In this document: one piece after another, positions 52,781 to 64,000 of the stretch
Position numbering within the stretch: position 1 is the first letter of the stretch
Layout of the letters: every line of letters begins with the position of its first letter
Source: Symsagittifera roscoffensis
Taxonomy: Eukaryota; Xenacoelomorpha; Acoela; Convolutidae
Assembly: GCF_963678635.1 (NCBI RefSeq)
Contig: NC_087070.1
Coordinates: 558,001 to 622,000 of the forward strand
Direction of reading: 5' to 3'
Length of the DNA stretch: 64,000 bases
Position numbers and translations under genes: made by a program
Notes under the pieces: model-generated
Told to the model about the DNA's origin: nothing
Databases searched by the model: none
What the model saw: only the letters and a program-made list of their open reading frames with translations

Positions 52781-53140
52781 TCGAGTTTTTTGTTACTTTT
52801 GCGTTTTTTGGTGAAAAACTCATCCTGGACTACATATTAAACAGAAAAAGTCAAGTTATGCATGCAAAAACTTCTTTCGAAAAACTTATATTTGAGCACA
52901 GAAACAAGTTTGCAAACAAAAAAGGGATTTAAAATTTTCTGCATCAAATTTGTGTTTTTGTTTATGAAAAAAATTCAAATCAAACAATTTTCATGTAATT
53001 TTCATATATACCTATCGAATGATATACGAAAATCCCGTCAAAAATGGCTAGTTAAAAAGTTGAAATTTGTCTTCAGAAAAAAAAACCAACCCAAGCGCAA
53101 ATATTCCGTTACTATTGTTACGAAAGTCGGAACAACGATC
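52781..53140 (+). repeat. Single satellite-type module at the end of unit 1
   Basis: It has the order of landmarks of one short satellite monomer (CACTCATCCTGGACTACGTA-like start, TATGCATGCAAAA, GCACAGAAACAAGTTTGCAA, GGCTAGTTAAAAAGTTGAAA, CAAATATTCCGTTACTATTG) but with one, not two, ~115-bp submodules, and clearly diverged from the array. Confidence 0.85.
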
Positions 53141-54014
53141 AACTATAATTAGAGTAGCGTATTGATAAAAAACAGGCGGCGCGACCAAAAGAAGACTGGC
53201 GGAGCGACTTAAGAAAAACTGGCGGCACGACTTAAAAAAAATGGCGGCACGACTTGAGAAAAACTGTACGGCTCAAATAGTAGCGCGACTTTAAAAATCA
53301 GTCTATTTAGAAAAAAATCAAATCTATAAAAAATTCAATCTAAAAATACGCGTCTGTGAGAACAATTTTTTCCAACAATTGGAACAAAAATATCTTTACT
53401 TAAATTTTTTCAATCTACAATAAAAGATAAATAACTGTTTCTACATCATCTGAATTAATTTCCCATAATAGTTACCTTACTTCCTTCCACAGCATACGCT
53501 GCAACAAACATTATATATTTCAAGGCCAAATTGTGTATTTCTTAAAAAAATTGCAGTGCCGATTTGAGATCAACTAGTGGAATCTGTAAACAAAAACAAC
53601 TCAATCCACCTGCAGTCGCCTGCGCTCTTGCGGTATCCTCATTTTGTAAGAGGAATCCGCAAATTGTGAAAGTGATCCACATTTTGTTAGCAGAATACGT
53701 AAACTTAAGCGTATTCGAATTACTTTTGCAGAATTCACTCAAAAACCAAAATTTCAATAACTTGCTGTAACCGCTTGCTGCTAATTACAGTTATGGAGCC
53801 TACAAAATTTACTTTACAAGTGTTTGCTTATGGATTTCGCAATATATTGATTGGCGAAGTCTACTTGCAGTTAAGAACAAGTTTAGAGGTTTGTCGCCGG
53901 TTTCCACGGTACTACAGTGAAAAAACGTTGCGATTATCCAGAATACATTTTGTCATCGTTATGTAGGTCCCACCATTTTCATATGATTTTATAAGAGCTG
54001 AGGGGAGTGCTATA

Positions 54015-54444
54015 CAGGGGCGTATTTAGGATGGGGGCCGGTTGCCGGAAGCCTTTCCCCCTCAGGCATTCGACCCCCTGCCGACACAAAGGAGTCAAAG
54101 TTTTTAAGTACTTTTGGTACTTTTTAAGAAATCCATTTTTGGCCGATCGACTCTAAAATTGTTCTAAAGGCGACTTTGACTCCAGTATATATTAACTTTG
54201 AGGGGGAGCTCGGGCCAAAAAAAAAATCGAGTTTTTTTTGTCAAAATATTCCAAAAAGTGCCCAAAGCCGGCTTTTTTGACCTTTTTTTCAAAAACTTGC
54301 CTGCGGCGCCGAAAGTTTGGCCAAAACAGCGTCTTTTAAGTGCTTTAGGAGAGCTCGGAAAATCAATTTGGCCGAACCAAAATTTTTTTTTTTGAAAACC
54401 CTCATACCCCCCGCCCTCTCGAGAAAATCCTAGATCCGCCCCTG
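54015..54444. mobile_element. hAT-like non-autonomous element in unit 2
   Basis: Starts CAGGGGCGTATTTAGGATGG and ends ATCCTAGATCCGCCCCTG, a recognisable terminal inverted repeat. Flanking 8-mers GTGCTATA and CTGCCACA do not match, so the duplication is not confirmed. Confidence 0.65.
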
Positions 54445-55197
54445 CTGCCACAATGGAAAAGAAATACTCAAAATTAAACGAATTCCAAAGTTCAGTACAC
54501 GTAAAGGCTGAACGTCAGAATCACTTTTTTAGGTGATTGGCGCATAGAACCTGACCATTTGAATTGAATTTGAATTTGAGTTTCCGAGGTCGTCTCATTG
54601 AAGATAAACAAGGCGCAATACACTTTTATTTTTTTAAGCATAAAAAACAAATGTAGCCGGCACTGATTGGTTCCAGACCATTTAATCATTGGCCTTTGAA
54701 CCAGTTTTAAATTTCCCCAATTTTGCAAAAATAGTGGGAAAACTCGATCAAAGAAAATTCATGCAAATTTGTGGGTCTTTTTACTTGTTCCGGCCGAAAA
54801 TCAATATTTTAATTATCTTTCAATATCAGCCAATCAAATGTCAGTAGCATTGCAAATGTGTTGTTCACAGCCCAATTATCAACAAGCCGAATTTTCAAAT
54901 ACGATGCAGAGTCTTAACCAGATTTAGTTCATATATTGATGGTGGGTGTATAAATAGATCATACTGATGAAGGTTGTTTCTCTCTTATGACATGTGTTCA
55001 ATCAGCAATTCTCACCAGGGACACTCTCATCATTGAGGGTTAGATTGAGGCTCGTTCAAAAACACGAATCATCGGTACTGCAAGTCCACATGCACATTAT
55101 CCATAACTTTGTTCGTCCGATGGTTTCCCGCACTCAGTAAAAAGCGAAAGAAATCGATTATATCATAATTATAATTAATCATAAGTGCCAATTTCAG

Positions 55198-57530
55198 ATG
55201 TTTAAACGATTTTTAATCCATTATAATGCTAACATTTTTGGCGACATTTTAATAGGTTATAATCAATCATTTTCTGATCACTACTTAATTGTTTTAGAGC
55301 TACATACCGCAAACACCAGCGTGACAATGTCAAAAACGTATCGTGATACCACTTTCTTAAAATCTCAATGCAAGATAGATGATTTAATATTGCTTTAGTG
55401 CATGAATTACAAGATTTCAAACACAACACAACAAAATCGATCGATGATTTTTTCAAAGAATTTCAGCCGAATTAACATAGTGTTTTAGATAAATATGCAC
55501 CAATGAAAAGATCTAAAACTAAAGAACCGAAAACTAAGTGCCAATGGTTGACTAATCATTAAAAAAATTTAATTGCCAGGCGTAACATGCTTCACGAAAC
55601 ATGTTCTAAAAACAAAAGCGCCAAGGAGCAAGATTACTCTTCGAAATTGCGGCGGGCCAATCACTGATGAATTGGCTATTGCAATTGCGTTCAATATTTA
55701 TTTTTCCTCGATTGGAAATAATCTAGCCAGTAACATACCAAACCTTGGATATGATCAAGTTTTTAGCACGCCGAGTTATGCATGCGTAGTTATCCCGTCT
55801 CGGAATTGGAAATTCACACTACCTTTTCTAAGCTGCAAAAAAATCTTCCTCGGGTGTTGATGGAATAAATAACTTCTTTATTAAAGCAAGCGCTTTGGCG
55901 GTTGTTCCTGTTTTGAAGCATCTAATCGAATTATTCTTGAAATCAGGAAACTTTCCTTCAAATCTTGCGCAGGTGGTTGTTTGTCATTTATATAAGGATG
56001 GATCTAAGATTGATGTCAGTAGTTATAGAACAATATGACTACTCGCAACCTAGAGCAAAGTGTTTGAGCGAACAATGCACAACAAAGTATAGAATTACTT
56101 AGAAGTTAACTCTCTAAATTGTATCGAACAATTTAGTTTTCGCAGAAATCACAGCAATTTTGATGCAATTGCGGAAAAATTGAAAAAAATCGCTGGATCT
56201 GACCATATCAGTGAAAAGAACAGTATTTCTTGATTTTGAATCAGTGAAAAGAACAGTATTTCTTGAGCAAATCAGTAAAAGAACAGTATTTCTAAAAACA
56301 GTATCATAACCAAATTTTGTTTCAAAAATTAGAAATCTATGGCGTAAGTGGAAATAGTCTGAACTGGTTTAAAAACTATTTGAAGCTTAGGAAACAACTT
56401 GTAGAAATCGGCACCTCACATTCAATGTGGCGGAGTATAAAGTGCGGCGTTCCAAAGGTTCTATTTTAGGCCAACTTTTGTTTCTGATATACATAAACGA
56501 GCTTACAAAAATCAGGAAACTTTCCTTCAAATCTTGCGCAGGTGGTTGTTTGTCATTTATATAAGGATGGATCTAAGATTGATGTCAGTAGTTATAGAAC
56601 AATATGACTACTCGCAACCTAGAGCAAAGTGTTTGAGCGAACAATGTACAACAAAGTATAGAATTACTTAGAAGTTAACTCTCTAAATTGTATCGAACAA
56701 TTTAGTTTTCGCAGAAATCACAGCACTTTTGATGCAATTGCGGAAAAATTGAAAAAAATCGCTGGATCTGGCCATATCAGTGAAAAGAACAGTATTTCTT
56801 GATTTTGAATCAGTGAAAAGAACAGTATTTCTTGAGCAAATCAGTAAAAGAACAGTATTTCTAAGAACAGTATCATAACCAAATTTTGTTTCAAAATTAG
56901 AAATCTATGGCGTAAGTGGAAATAGTCTGAACTGGTTTAAAAACTATTTGAAGCATAGGAAACAACTTGTAGAAATCGGCACCTCACATTCAATGTGGCG
57001 GAGTATAAAGTGCGGCGTTCCAAAGGTTCTATTTTTGGCCAACTTTTATTTCTGATATACATAAACGAGCTTACAAAAATCTGCACTTTCATTGAAAAAT
57101 TTTTGTTTGCAGACTCAACAACATAACTAGTTTAAACTGCTCCGTCAAAAACTTCAAAAAAAAACCTAAAAGGTTGTCAGCAAATGGTTAAAAACCAATA
57201 AATTGTCCCCGAATATGGATAAAACTGTTCAAGTTAGTTTATCATCGAGTAGTGCTTCCAATCATCAATTTCACATCAAAAACATACCCTTAAAACGCGC
57301 TTCATCTTGCAAATATCTTGGCATGTGTCCATAAAGCAAACTATTTTTGAGTTTTATTGATTTCGTTCGAACTAGGCTTAAACAACAATGTGGCATTATG
57401 TTACTAAAACTGTTTAATTCAAATACTTTAGCCCTAACATTAAACCAATACTGCAATACGTTATTCTAGCGTACGGTTGTACTTGTTATACAAATCTTTT
57501 GCCTCTTTTGATGATACAAAAAAATATTTC
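55198..57530 (+). pseudogene. LINE ORF2 corpse, unit 2, with internal 572-bp duplication
   Basis: It is the paralogue of 49491-51180 with the same SDH, FN-x-YF and early RT blocks. The block from about 55937 to 56508, covering early RT to GVP..., is repeated at 56509-57080 with few differences, so two early-RT segments precede a single C-terminal part (KYLG near 57310). The GVPRGS block is altered (CGVPKVLF-type after a deletion). Not functional. Confidence 0.8.
55937..57080. repeat. 572-bp tandem duplication
   Basis: AATCAGGAAACTTTCCTTCA starts both halves at a 572-bp offset. The junction joins a LINE position after GAGCTTACAAAAATC to the start of the block. Confidence 0.85.
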
Positions 57531-58081
57531 CGTTGATTTACTTTAAAAGGGCATACGAAATTTTGAAAGCATACGAAATGTATTTCTTGATGAAAAGATT
57601 CTAACAATTTTTGAGCTCCATGTAAATTAAACTTTAAATTTCGTTTTGCGGTCAGTATCAGGGATAATCCCTTTTTCTATCAAAATTTTATCTCACAAAA
57701 AAATCAATTATAATGGATTATAAATTAGCTATTTTTTACAAAAACACAGCAAAAATCAAATTTAATTTAAGCTTAAACTATAAGTACAAAAATACAGTTT
57801 CTTTTAGGTAACCAACTGAAAAACACTTGAAACAAATCAAAAAATTAAACAAAATGAAGCGATTATGATTGTTGGATAGTAATTTATTATAATCCATTAT
57901 AATTGATTATTTTTCAACTAAATTTGAGAAAAAAACTCAAAAAAATAATCGATATGATTTTTACTGTGTTTTCGTAAAAAATAGCTAAATTATAGTCCAT
58001 TAAACTTGATTTTTATCGATTTTTTTTTCATCTGAGCAATTTAAACAAAAAATCATAATCATTTTTCCAAAGTCAAGTTTT

Positions 58082-61000
58082 TTGTGATTTTTGCGTTTTT
58101 TGGGTGAAACACTCATCCTGGGCTACGTATTAAACACAAAAAGTCAAGTTATGCATGCAAAAGTTTCGTTCGAAAACTTTATATTTCAGCACAGAAACAA
58201 GTTTGCAACCGAAAAAGGGATTTAAAATTTTCTGCATCAAATTTTTGTTTTTGTTAATGAAAAAATTCATATCAAACAATTTTCAATAAGGTTTCATATA
58301 TGCCTTTCGAATGATATAAGAAAATCCCGTCAAAAATGGCTAGTTAAAAAGTTGAAATTTGTCTGCAGAAAAAAAACCAACCCGAGCACAAATATTCCGT
58401 TACTATAGTTACGAAAGTCGGATTATAGTATTACGATTTTTCATTTTTGCGTTTTCGATTTAAAAAGTTGGAATTTGTCTGCAGAAAAAAAACCGACCCA
58501 AGCACAAATATTCCGTTACTATTGTTACGAAAGTCGGATTATAATATTAATATTTTTCACTTTTGCGTTTTTTGGGTGAAACACTCATCCTGGGCTACGT
58601 ATTAAACACAAAAAGTCAAGTTATGCATGCAAAAGTTTCGTTCGAAAAATTTATATTTCAGCACAGAAACAAGTTTGCAACCGAAAAAGGGATTTAAAAT
58701 TTTCTGCATCAAATTTTGTTTTTGTTAATGAAAAAATTCATATCAAACAATTTTCATATAGGTTTCATATATGCCTTTCGAATGATATAAGAAAATCCCG
58801 TCAAAAATGGCTAGTTAAAAATTTGAAATTTGTCTGCAGAAAAAAAACTAACCCGAGCACAAATATTCCGTTACTATAGTTACGAAAGTCGGATTATAGT
58901 ATTACTATTTTTCATTTTTGCGTTTTCGATTTAAAAAGTTGGAATTTGTCTGCAGAAAAAAAACCGACCCAAGCACAAATATTCCGTTACTATTGTTACG
59001 AAAGTCGGATTATAATATTAATATTTTTCACTTCTGCGTTTTTTGGGTGAAACACTCATCCTGGACTACGTATTAAACACAAAAAGTCAAGTTATGCATG
59101 CAAAAGTTTCGTTCGAAAAGTTTATATTTGAGCACAGAAACAAGTTTGCAACCGAAAAAGGGATTTTAAATTTTCTGCATCAAATTTTTGTTTTTGTTAA
59201 TGAAAAAATTCATATCAAACAATTTTCATATAGGTTTCATATATGTCTTTCGATCGTTATAAGAAAATCCCGTCAACAATGGCTAGTTAAAAAGTTGAAA
59301 TTTGTCTGCAGAAAAAAAACCAACCCGAGCACAAATATTCCGTTACTATAGTTACGAAAGTCGGATTATAGTATTACGATTTTTCATTTTTGCGTTTTCG
59401 ATTTAAAAAGTTGGAATTTGTCTGCAGAAAAAAAACCGACCCAAGCACAAATATTCCGTTACTATTGTTACGAAAGTCGGATTATAATATTAATATTTTT
59501 CACTTTTGCGTTTTTTGGGTGAAACACTCATCCTGGGCTACGTATTAAACACAAAAAGTCAAGTTATGCATGCAAAAGTTTCGTTCGAAAAATTTATATT
59601 TCAGCACAGAAACAAGTTTGCAACCGAAAAAGGGATTTAAAATTTTCTGCATCAAATTTTGTTTTTGTTAATGAAAAAATTCATATCAAACAATTTTCAT
59701 ATAGGTTTCATATATGCCTTTCGAATGATATAAGAAAATCCCGTCAAAAATGGCTAGTTAAAAATTTGAAATTTGTCTGCAGAAAAAAAACTAACCCGAG
59801 CACAAATATTCCGTTACTATAGTTACGAAAGTCGGATTATAGTATTACTATTTTTCATTTTTGCGTTTTCGATTTAAAAAGTTGGAATTTGTCTGCAGAA
59901 AAAAAACCGACCCAAGCACAAATATTCCGTTACTATTGTTACGAAAGTCGGATTATAATATTAATATTTTTCACTTCTGCGTTTTTTGGGTGAAACACTC
60001 ATCCTGGACTACGTATTAAACACAAAAAGTCAAGTTATGCATGCAAAAGTTTCGTTCGAAAAGTTTATATTTGAGCACAGAAACAAGTTTGCAACCGAAA
60101 AAGGGATTTTAAATTTTCTGCATCATATTTTTGTTTTTGTTACTGAAAAAATTCATATCAAACAATTTTTGATATAGGTTTCATATATGCTTTTCGAATG
60201 ATATAAGAAAATCCCGTCAAAAATGGCTAGTTAAAAAGTTGAAATTTGTCTGCAGAAAAAAAACCGACCCAAGCACAAATATTCCGTTACTATTGTTACG
60301 AAAGTCGGATTATAATATTAATTTTTTTCACTTTTGCGTTTTTTGGGTGAAACACTCATCCTGGACTACGTATTAAACACAAAAATTCAAGTTATGCATG
60401 CAAAAGTTTCGTTCGAAAAATTTATATTTGAGCACAGAAACAAGTTTGCAACCGAAAAAATAATTTGAAATTTTCTGCATCAAATTTGTGTTTTTATTTA
60501 TGAAAAAATTCATATCAAACAATTTTCATTTAGGTTTTATATATGCCTTTCGAATGATATCAGAAAATCTCGTCAAAAATGGCTAGTTACAAATCTGAAA
60601 TTTGTCTGCAGAAAAAAACCAACCCGAGCACAAATATTCCGTTACTATAGTTACGAAAGTCGGATTATAGTATTACTATTTTTAATTTTTGTTTTTCGAT
60701 TTAAAAAGTTGAAATTTGTCTGCAGAACAAAAACCGACCCGAGCACAAATATTCCGTTACTATTGTTACGAAAGTCGGATTATAATTTTACTATTTTTCA
60801 CTTTTGCGTTTTTTGGGTGAAACACTCATCCTGGACTACGTATTAAACACAAAAAGTCAAGTTATGCATGCAAAAGTTTCGTTCGAAAAATTTTTATTTC
60901 AGCACAGAAACAAGTTTGCAACCGAAAAAGGGATTTTAAATTTTCTGCATCATATTTTTGTTTTTGTTACTGAAAAAATTCATATCAAACAATTTTTGAT

Positions 61001-64000
61001 ATAGGTTTCATATATGCTTTTCGAATGATATAAGAAAATCCCGTCAAAAATGGCTAGTTAAAAAGTTGAAATTTGTCTGCAGAAAAAAAACCAACCCGAG
61101 CACAACTATTCCGTAACTATAGTTACGAAAGTCGGATTATAGTATTACTATTTTTCATTTTTGCGTTTTTCGATTCAAAAAGTTGAAATTTGTCTGCAGA
61201 AAAGAAACCGACCCAAGCACAAATTTTCCGTTATTATTGTTACGAAAGTCGGATTATAATATTAATATTTTTCACTTTTTCGTTTTTTGGGTGAAACACT
61301 CATCCTGGACTACGTATTAAACACAAAAAGTCAAGTTATGCATGCAAAAGTTTCGTTCGAAAAATTTATATTTGAGCACAGAAACAAGTTTGCAACCAAA
61401 AAAATGATTTAAAATTTTTAGCATCAAGTTTGTGTTTTTATTTATGAAAAAATTCATATCAAACAATTTTCATATAGGTTTCATATATGCCTTTCGAATG
61501 ATATAAGAAAATCCCGTCAAAAATGGCTAGTTAAAAATTTGAAATTTGTCTGCAGAAAAAAAACCAACCCGAGCACAAATATTCCGTTACTATAGTTACG
61601 AAAGTCGGATTATAGTATTACTATTTTTCATTTTTGCGTTTTCGATTTAAAAAGTTGGAATTTGTCTGCAGAAAAAAAACCGACCCAAGCACAAATATTC
61701 CGTTACTATTGTTACGAAAGTCGGATTATAATATTAATATTTTTCACTTCTGCGTTTTTTGGGTGAAACACTCATCCTGGACTACGTATTAAACACAAAA
61801 AGTCAAGTTATGCATGCAAAAGTTTCGTTCGAAAAGTTTATATTTGAGCACAGAAACAAGTTTGCAACCGAAAAAGGGATTTTAAATTTTCTGCATCATA
61901 TTTTTGTTTTTGTTACTGAAAAAATTCATATCAAACAATTTTTTATATAGGTTTCATATATGCTTTTCGAATGATATAAGAAAATCCCGTCAAAAATGGC
62001 TAGTTAAAAAGTTGAAATTTGTCTGCAGAAAAAAAACCGACCCAAGCACAAATATTCCGTTACTATTGTTACGAAAGTCGGATTATAATATTAATTTTTT
62101 TCACTTTTGCGTTTTTTGGGTGAAACACTCATCCTGGACTACGTATTAAACACAAAAATTCAAGTTATGCATGCAAAAGTTTCGTTCGAAAAATTTATAT
62201 TTGAGCACAGAAACAAGTTTGCAACCGAAAAAATAATTTGAAATTTTCTGCATCAAATTTGTGTTTTTATTTATGAAAAAATTCATATCAAACAATTTTC
62301 ATTTAGGTTTTATATATGCCTTTCGAATGATATCAGAAAATCTCGTCAAAAATGGCTAGTTAAAAAGTTGAAATTTGTCTGCAGAAAAAAACCAACCCGA
62401 GCACAAATATTCCGTTACTATAGTTACGAAAGTCGGATTATAGTATTACTATTTTTAATTTTTGTTTTTCGATTTAAAAAGTTGAAATTTGTCTGCAGAA
62501 CAAAAACCGACCCGAGCACAAATATTCCGTTACTATTGTTACGAAAGTCGGATTATAATTTTACTATTTTTCACTTTTGCGTTTTTTGGGTGAAACACTC
62601 ATCCTGGACTACGTATTAAACACAAAAAGTCAAGTTATGCATGCAAAAGTTTCGTTCGAAAAATTTTTATTTCAGCACAGAAACAAGTTTGCAACCGAAA
62701 AAGGGATTTTAAATTTTCTGCATCATATTTTTGTTTTTGTTACTGAAAAAATTCATATCAAACAATTTTTGATATAGGTTTCATATATGCTTTTCGAATG
62801 ATATAAGAAAATCCCGTCAAAAATGGCTAGTTAAAAAGTTGAAATTTGTCTGCAGAAAAAAAACCAACCCGAGCACAACTATTCCGTAACTATAGTTACG
62901 AAAGTCGGATTATAGTATTACTATTTTTCATTTTTGCGTTTTTCGATTCAAAAAGTTGAAATTTGTCTGCAGAAAAGAAACCGACCCAAGCACAAATTTT
63001 CCGTTATTATTGTTACGAAAGTCGGATTATAATATTAATATTTTTCACTTTTTCGTTTTTTGGGTGAAACACTCATCCTGGACTACGTATTAAACACAAA
63101 AAGTCAAGTTATGCATGCAAAAGTTTCGTTCGAAAAATTTATATTTGAGCACAGAAACAAGTTTGCAACCAAAAAAATGATTTAAAATTTTTAGCATCAA
63201 ATTTGTGTTTTTATTTATGAAAAAATTCATATCAAACAATTTTCATATAGGTTTCATAAATGCCTTTCGAATGATATCAGAAAATCCCGTCAAAAATGGC
63301 TAGTTAAAAAGTTGAAAATTGTCTGCAGAAAAAAACCAACCCGAGCACAAATATTCCGTTACTATAGTTAAGAAAGTCGGATTATAGTATTACTATTTTT
63401 AATTTTTGTTTTTCGATTTAAAAAGTTGAAATTTGTCTGCAGAACAAAAACCGACCCGAGCACAAATATTCCGTTACTATTGTTACGAAAGTCGGATTAT
63501 AATATTACTATTTTTCACTTTTGCGTTTTTTGGGTGAAACACTCATCCTGGACTACGTATTAAACACAAAAAGTCAAGTTATGCATGCAAAAGTTTCGTT
63601 CGAAAAATTTATATTTGAGCACAGAAACAAGTTTGCAACCGAAAAAATGATTTAAAATTTTCTGCATCAAATTTGTGTTTTTATTTATGAAAAAATTCTC
63701 ATCAAACAATTTTTATATAGGTTTCATATATGCCTTTCGAATGATATAAGAAAATCCCGTCAAAAATGGCTAGTTAAAAAGTTGAAATTTGTCTGCAGAA
63801 AAAAACCAACCCGAGCACAAATATTCCGTTACTATAGTTACGAAAGTCGGATTATAGTATTACTATTTTTAATTTTTGTTTTTCGATTTAAAAAGTTGAA
63901 ATTTGTCTGCAGAACAAAAACCGACCCGAGCACAAATATTCCGTTACTATTGTTACGAAAGTCGGATTATAATAATACTAATTTTCACTTTTGCGTTTTT
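58082..64000 (+). repeat. ~472-bp satellite array with higher-order repeats, open at the window edge
   Basis: GGGTGAAACACTCATCCTGG starts at 58102, 58574, 59045, 59517, 59988, 60345, 60815, 61289, 61761, 62118, 62588, 63062 and 63532. Spacing is 470-474 bp except twice 357 bp. Each long monomer ends with two copies of a ~115-bp submodule (GTTGAAATTTGTCTGCAGAA to GTCGGATTATA); the 357-bp monomers have one. Variants recur in order: a 943-bp dimer (58574 and 59517) and a 1773-bp four-monomer block (59988 and 61761). Short frames such as ETLILDYVLNTKSQVMHAKV recur in the monomers and are by-products. Confidence 0.95.

Larger units (their letters stand above)
47361..53150. repeat. Large tandem duplication, unit 1 (~5.8 kb)
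   Basis: It starts AGAGTAGCGTATTGATAAAA with a short array of GGCGG(C)ACGACTTAAGAAAAACT units. It passes a GCGGAATCC cluster, a hAT-like element and a LINE corpse, then an AT-rich tail with TTATAATCCATTATAATTGA, and ends with one satellite-type module. Unit 2 begins with the same sequence at 53151. Matches are near-identical over long stretches (for example 48.76-50.3 kb against 54.49-56.0 kb). Confidence 0.9.
53151..58081. repeat. Large tandem duplication, unit 2
   Basis: It is the paralogue of 47361-53150. Relative to unit 1 it lacks about 1 kb (the equivalent of ~51350-52375), has lost most of one hairpin arm near 54.1 kb and has gained a 572-bp internal duplication in the LINE. Its terminal module is expanded into the satellite that follows. 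Confidence 0.9.

Noticed and set aside
53564-53966. Plus ORFs near 53.6-53.97 kb
   Set aside because: Within the GCGGAAT repeat cluster; the paralogous unit at 47.8-48.2 kb breaks the frames.
54015-54444. Confirmed hAT 8-bp target duplication
   Set aside because: The flanking 8-mers differ (GTGCTATA, CTGCCACA); only the CAGGGG-type ends support the call.
58082-64000. Repeated 60-100-codon frames in the satellite (e.g. 59043-59351, 61759-61950)
   Set aside because: They recur only because the monomer recurs, change length with single-base differences, and the related dispersed copies have no such frame.

Overview
The window looks like AT-rich, repeat-dominated nuclear DNA from an invertebrate animal. 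The evidence is a spliced gene with kilobase introns, LINE and Ty3/gypsy-type retroelement remains, a FLYWCH-MULE transposase relic, many short inverted-repeat DNA transposons (MITEs), satellite arrays and a 200-bp assembly gap. Nothing resembles an operon, a CRISPR array or a bacterial ribosome-binding site. The species cannot be read from the sequence. Layout: 1-5.95 kb is a decayed Ty3/gypsy-type retrotransposon on the minus strand, running from reverse transcriptase at the left edge through protease and zinc knuckle to gag, with possible leader or LTR DNA to about 7.7 kb. 11.37-29.23 kb holds the best host gene: five minus-strand exons with compatible phases, one intron apparently GC-AG. 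Its introns contain a ~160-bp degenerate satellite, a 730-bp fold-back element, a LINE split by a palindromic element, and a dense nested MITE cluster. 30.4-36.3 kb holds an integrase relic and a ~2-kb tandem duplication carrying LINE 3' ends. Copy 1 has three MITE insertions that copy 2 lacks, which gives natural empty sites and proves 8-bp target-site duplications. 38.16-38.91 kb is a probable single-exon gene for a small type I membrane protein. 39.53-40.55 kb is a minisatellite of GTTCGACCC units. 41.8-43.4 kb is a ~400-bp tandem repeat. 43.5 and 44.3-44.5 kb hold minus-strand exon candidates, the second a convincing terminal exon. 45.7-46.55 kb is a FLYWCH-MULE pseudogene. 47.36-58.08 kb is a ~5.8-kb tandem duplication, each copy with a LINE corpse, and 58.1-64.0 kb is a ~472-bp satellite with higher-order structure that grew from the tail module of that unit. 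How the parts relate: the few host exons share the minus strand and are separated mainly by transposons. Two MITE families share the terminus GGCTCTTTT(T)CC and 8-bp duplications, so one unseen transposase probably moved both. No new enzyme or defence system is visible; the novelty lies in mobile-element and satellite architecture and in the unrecognised spliced gene.
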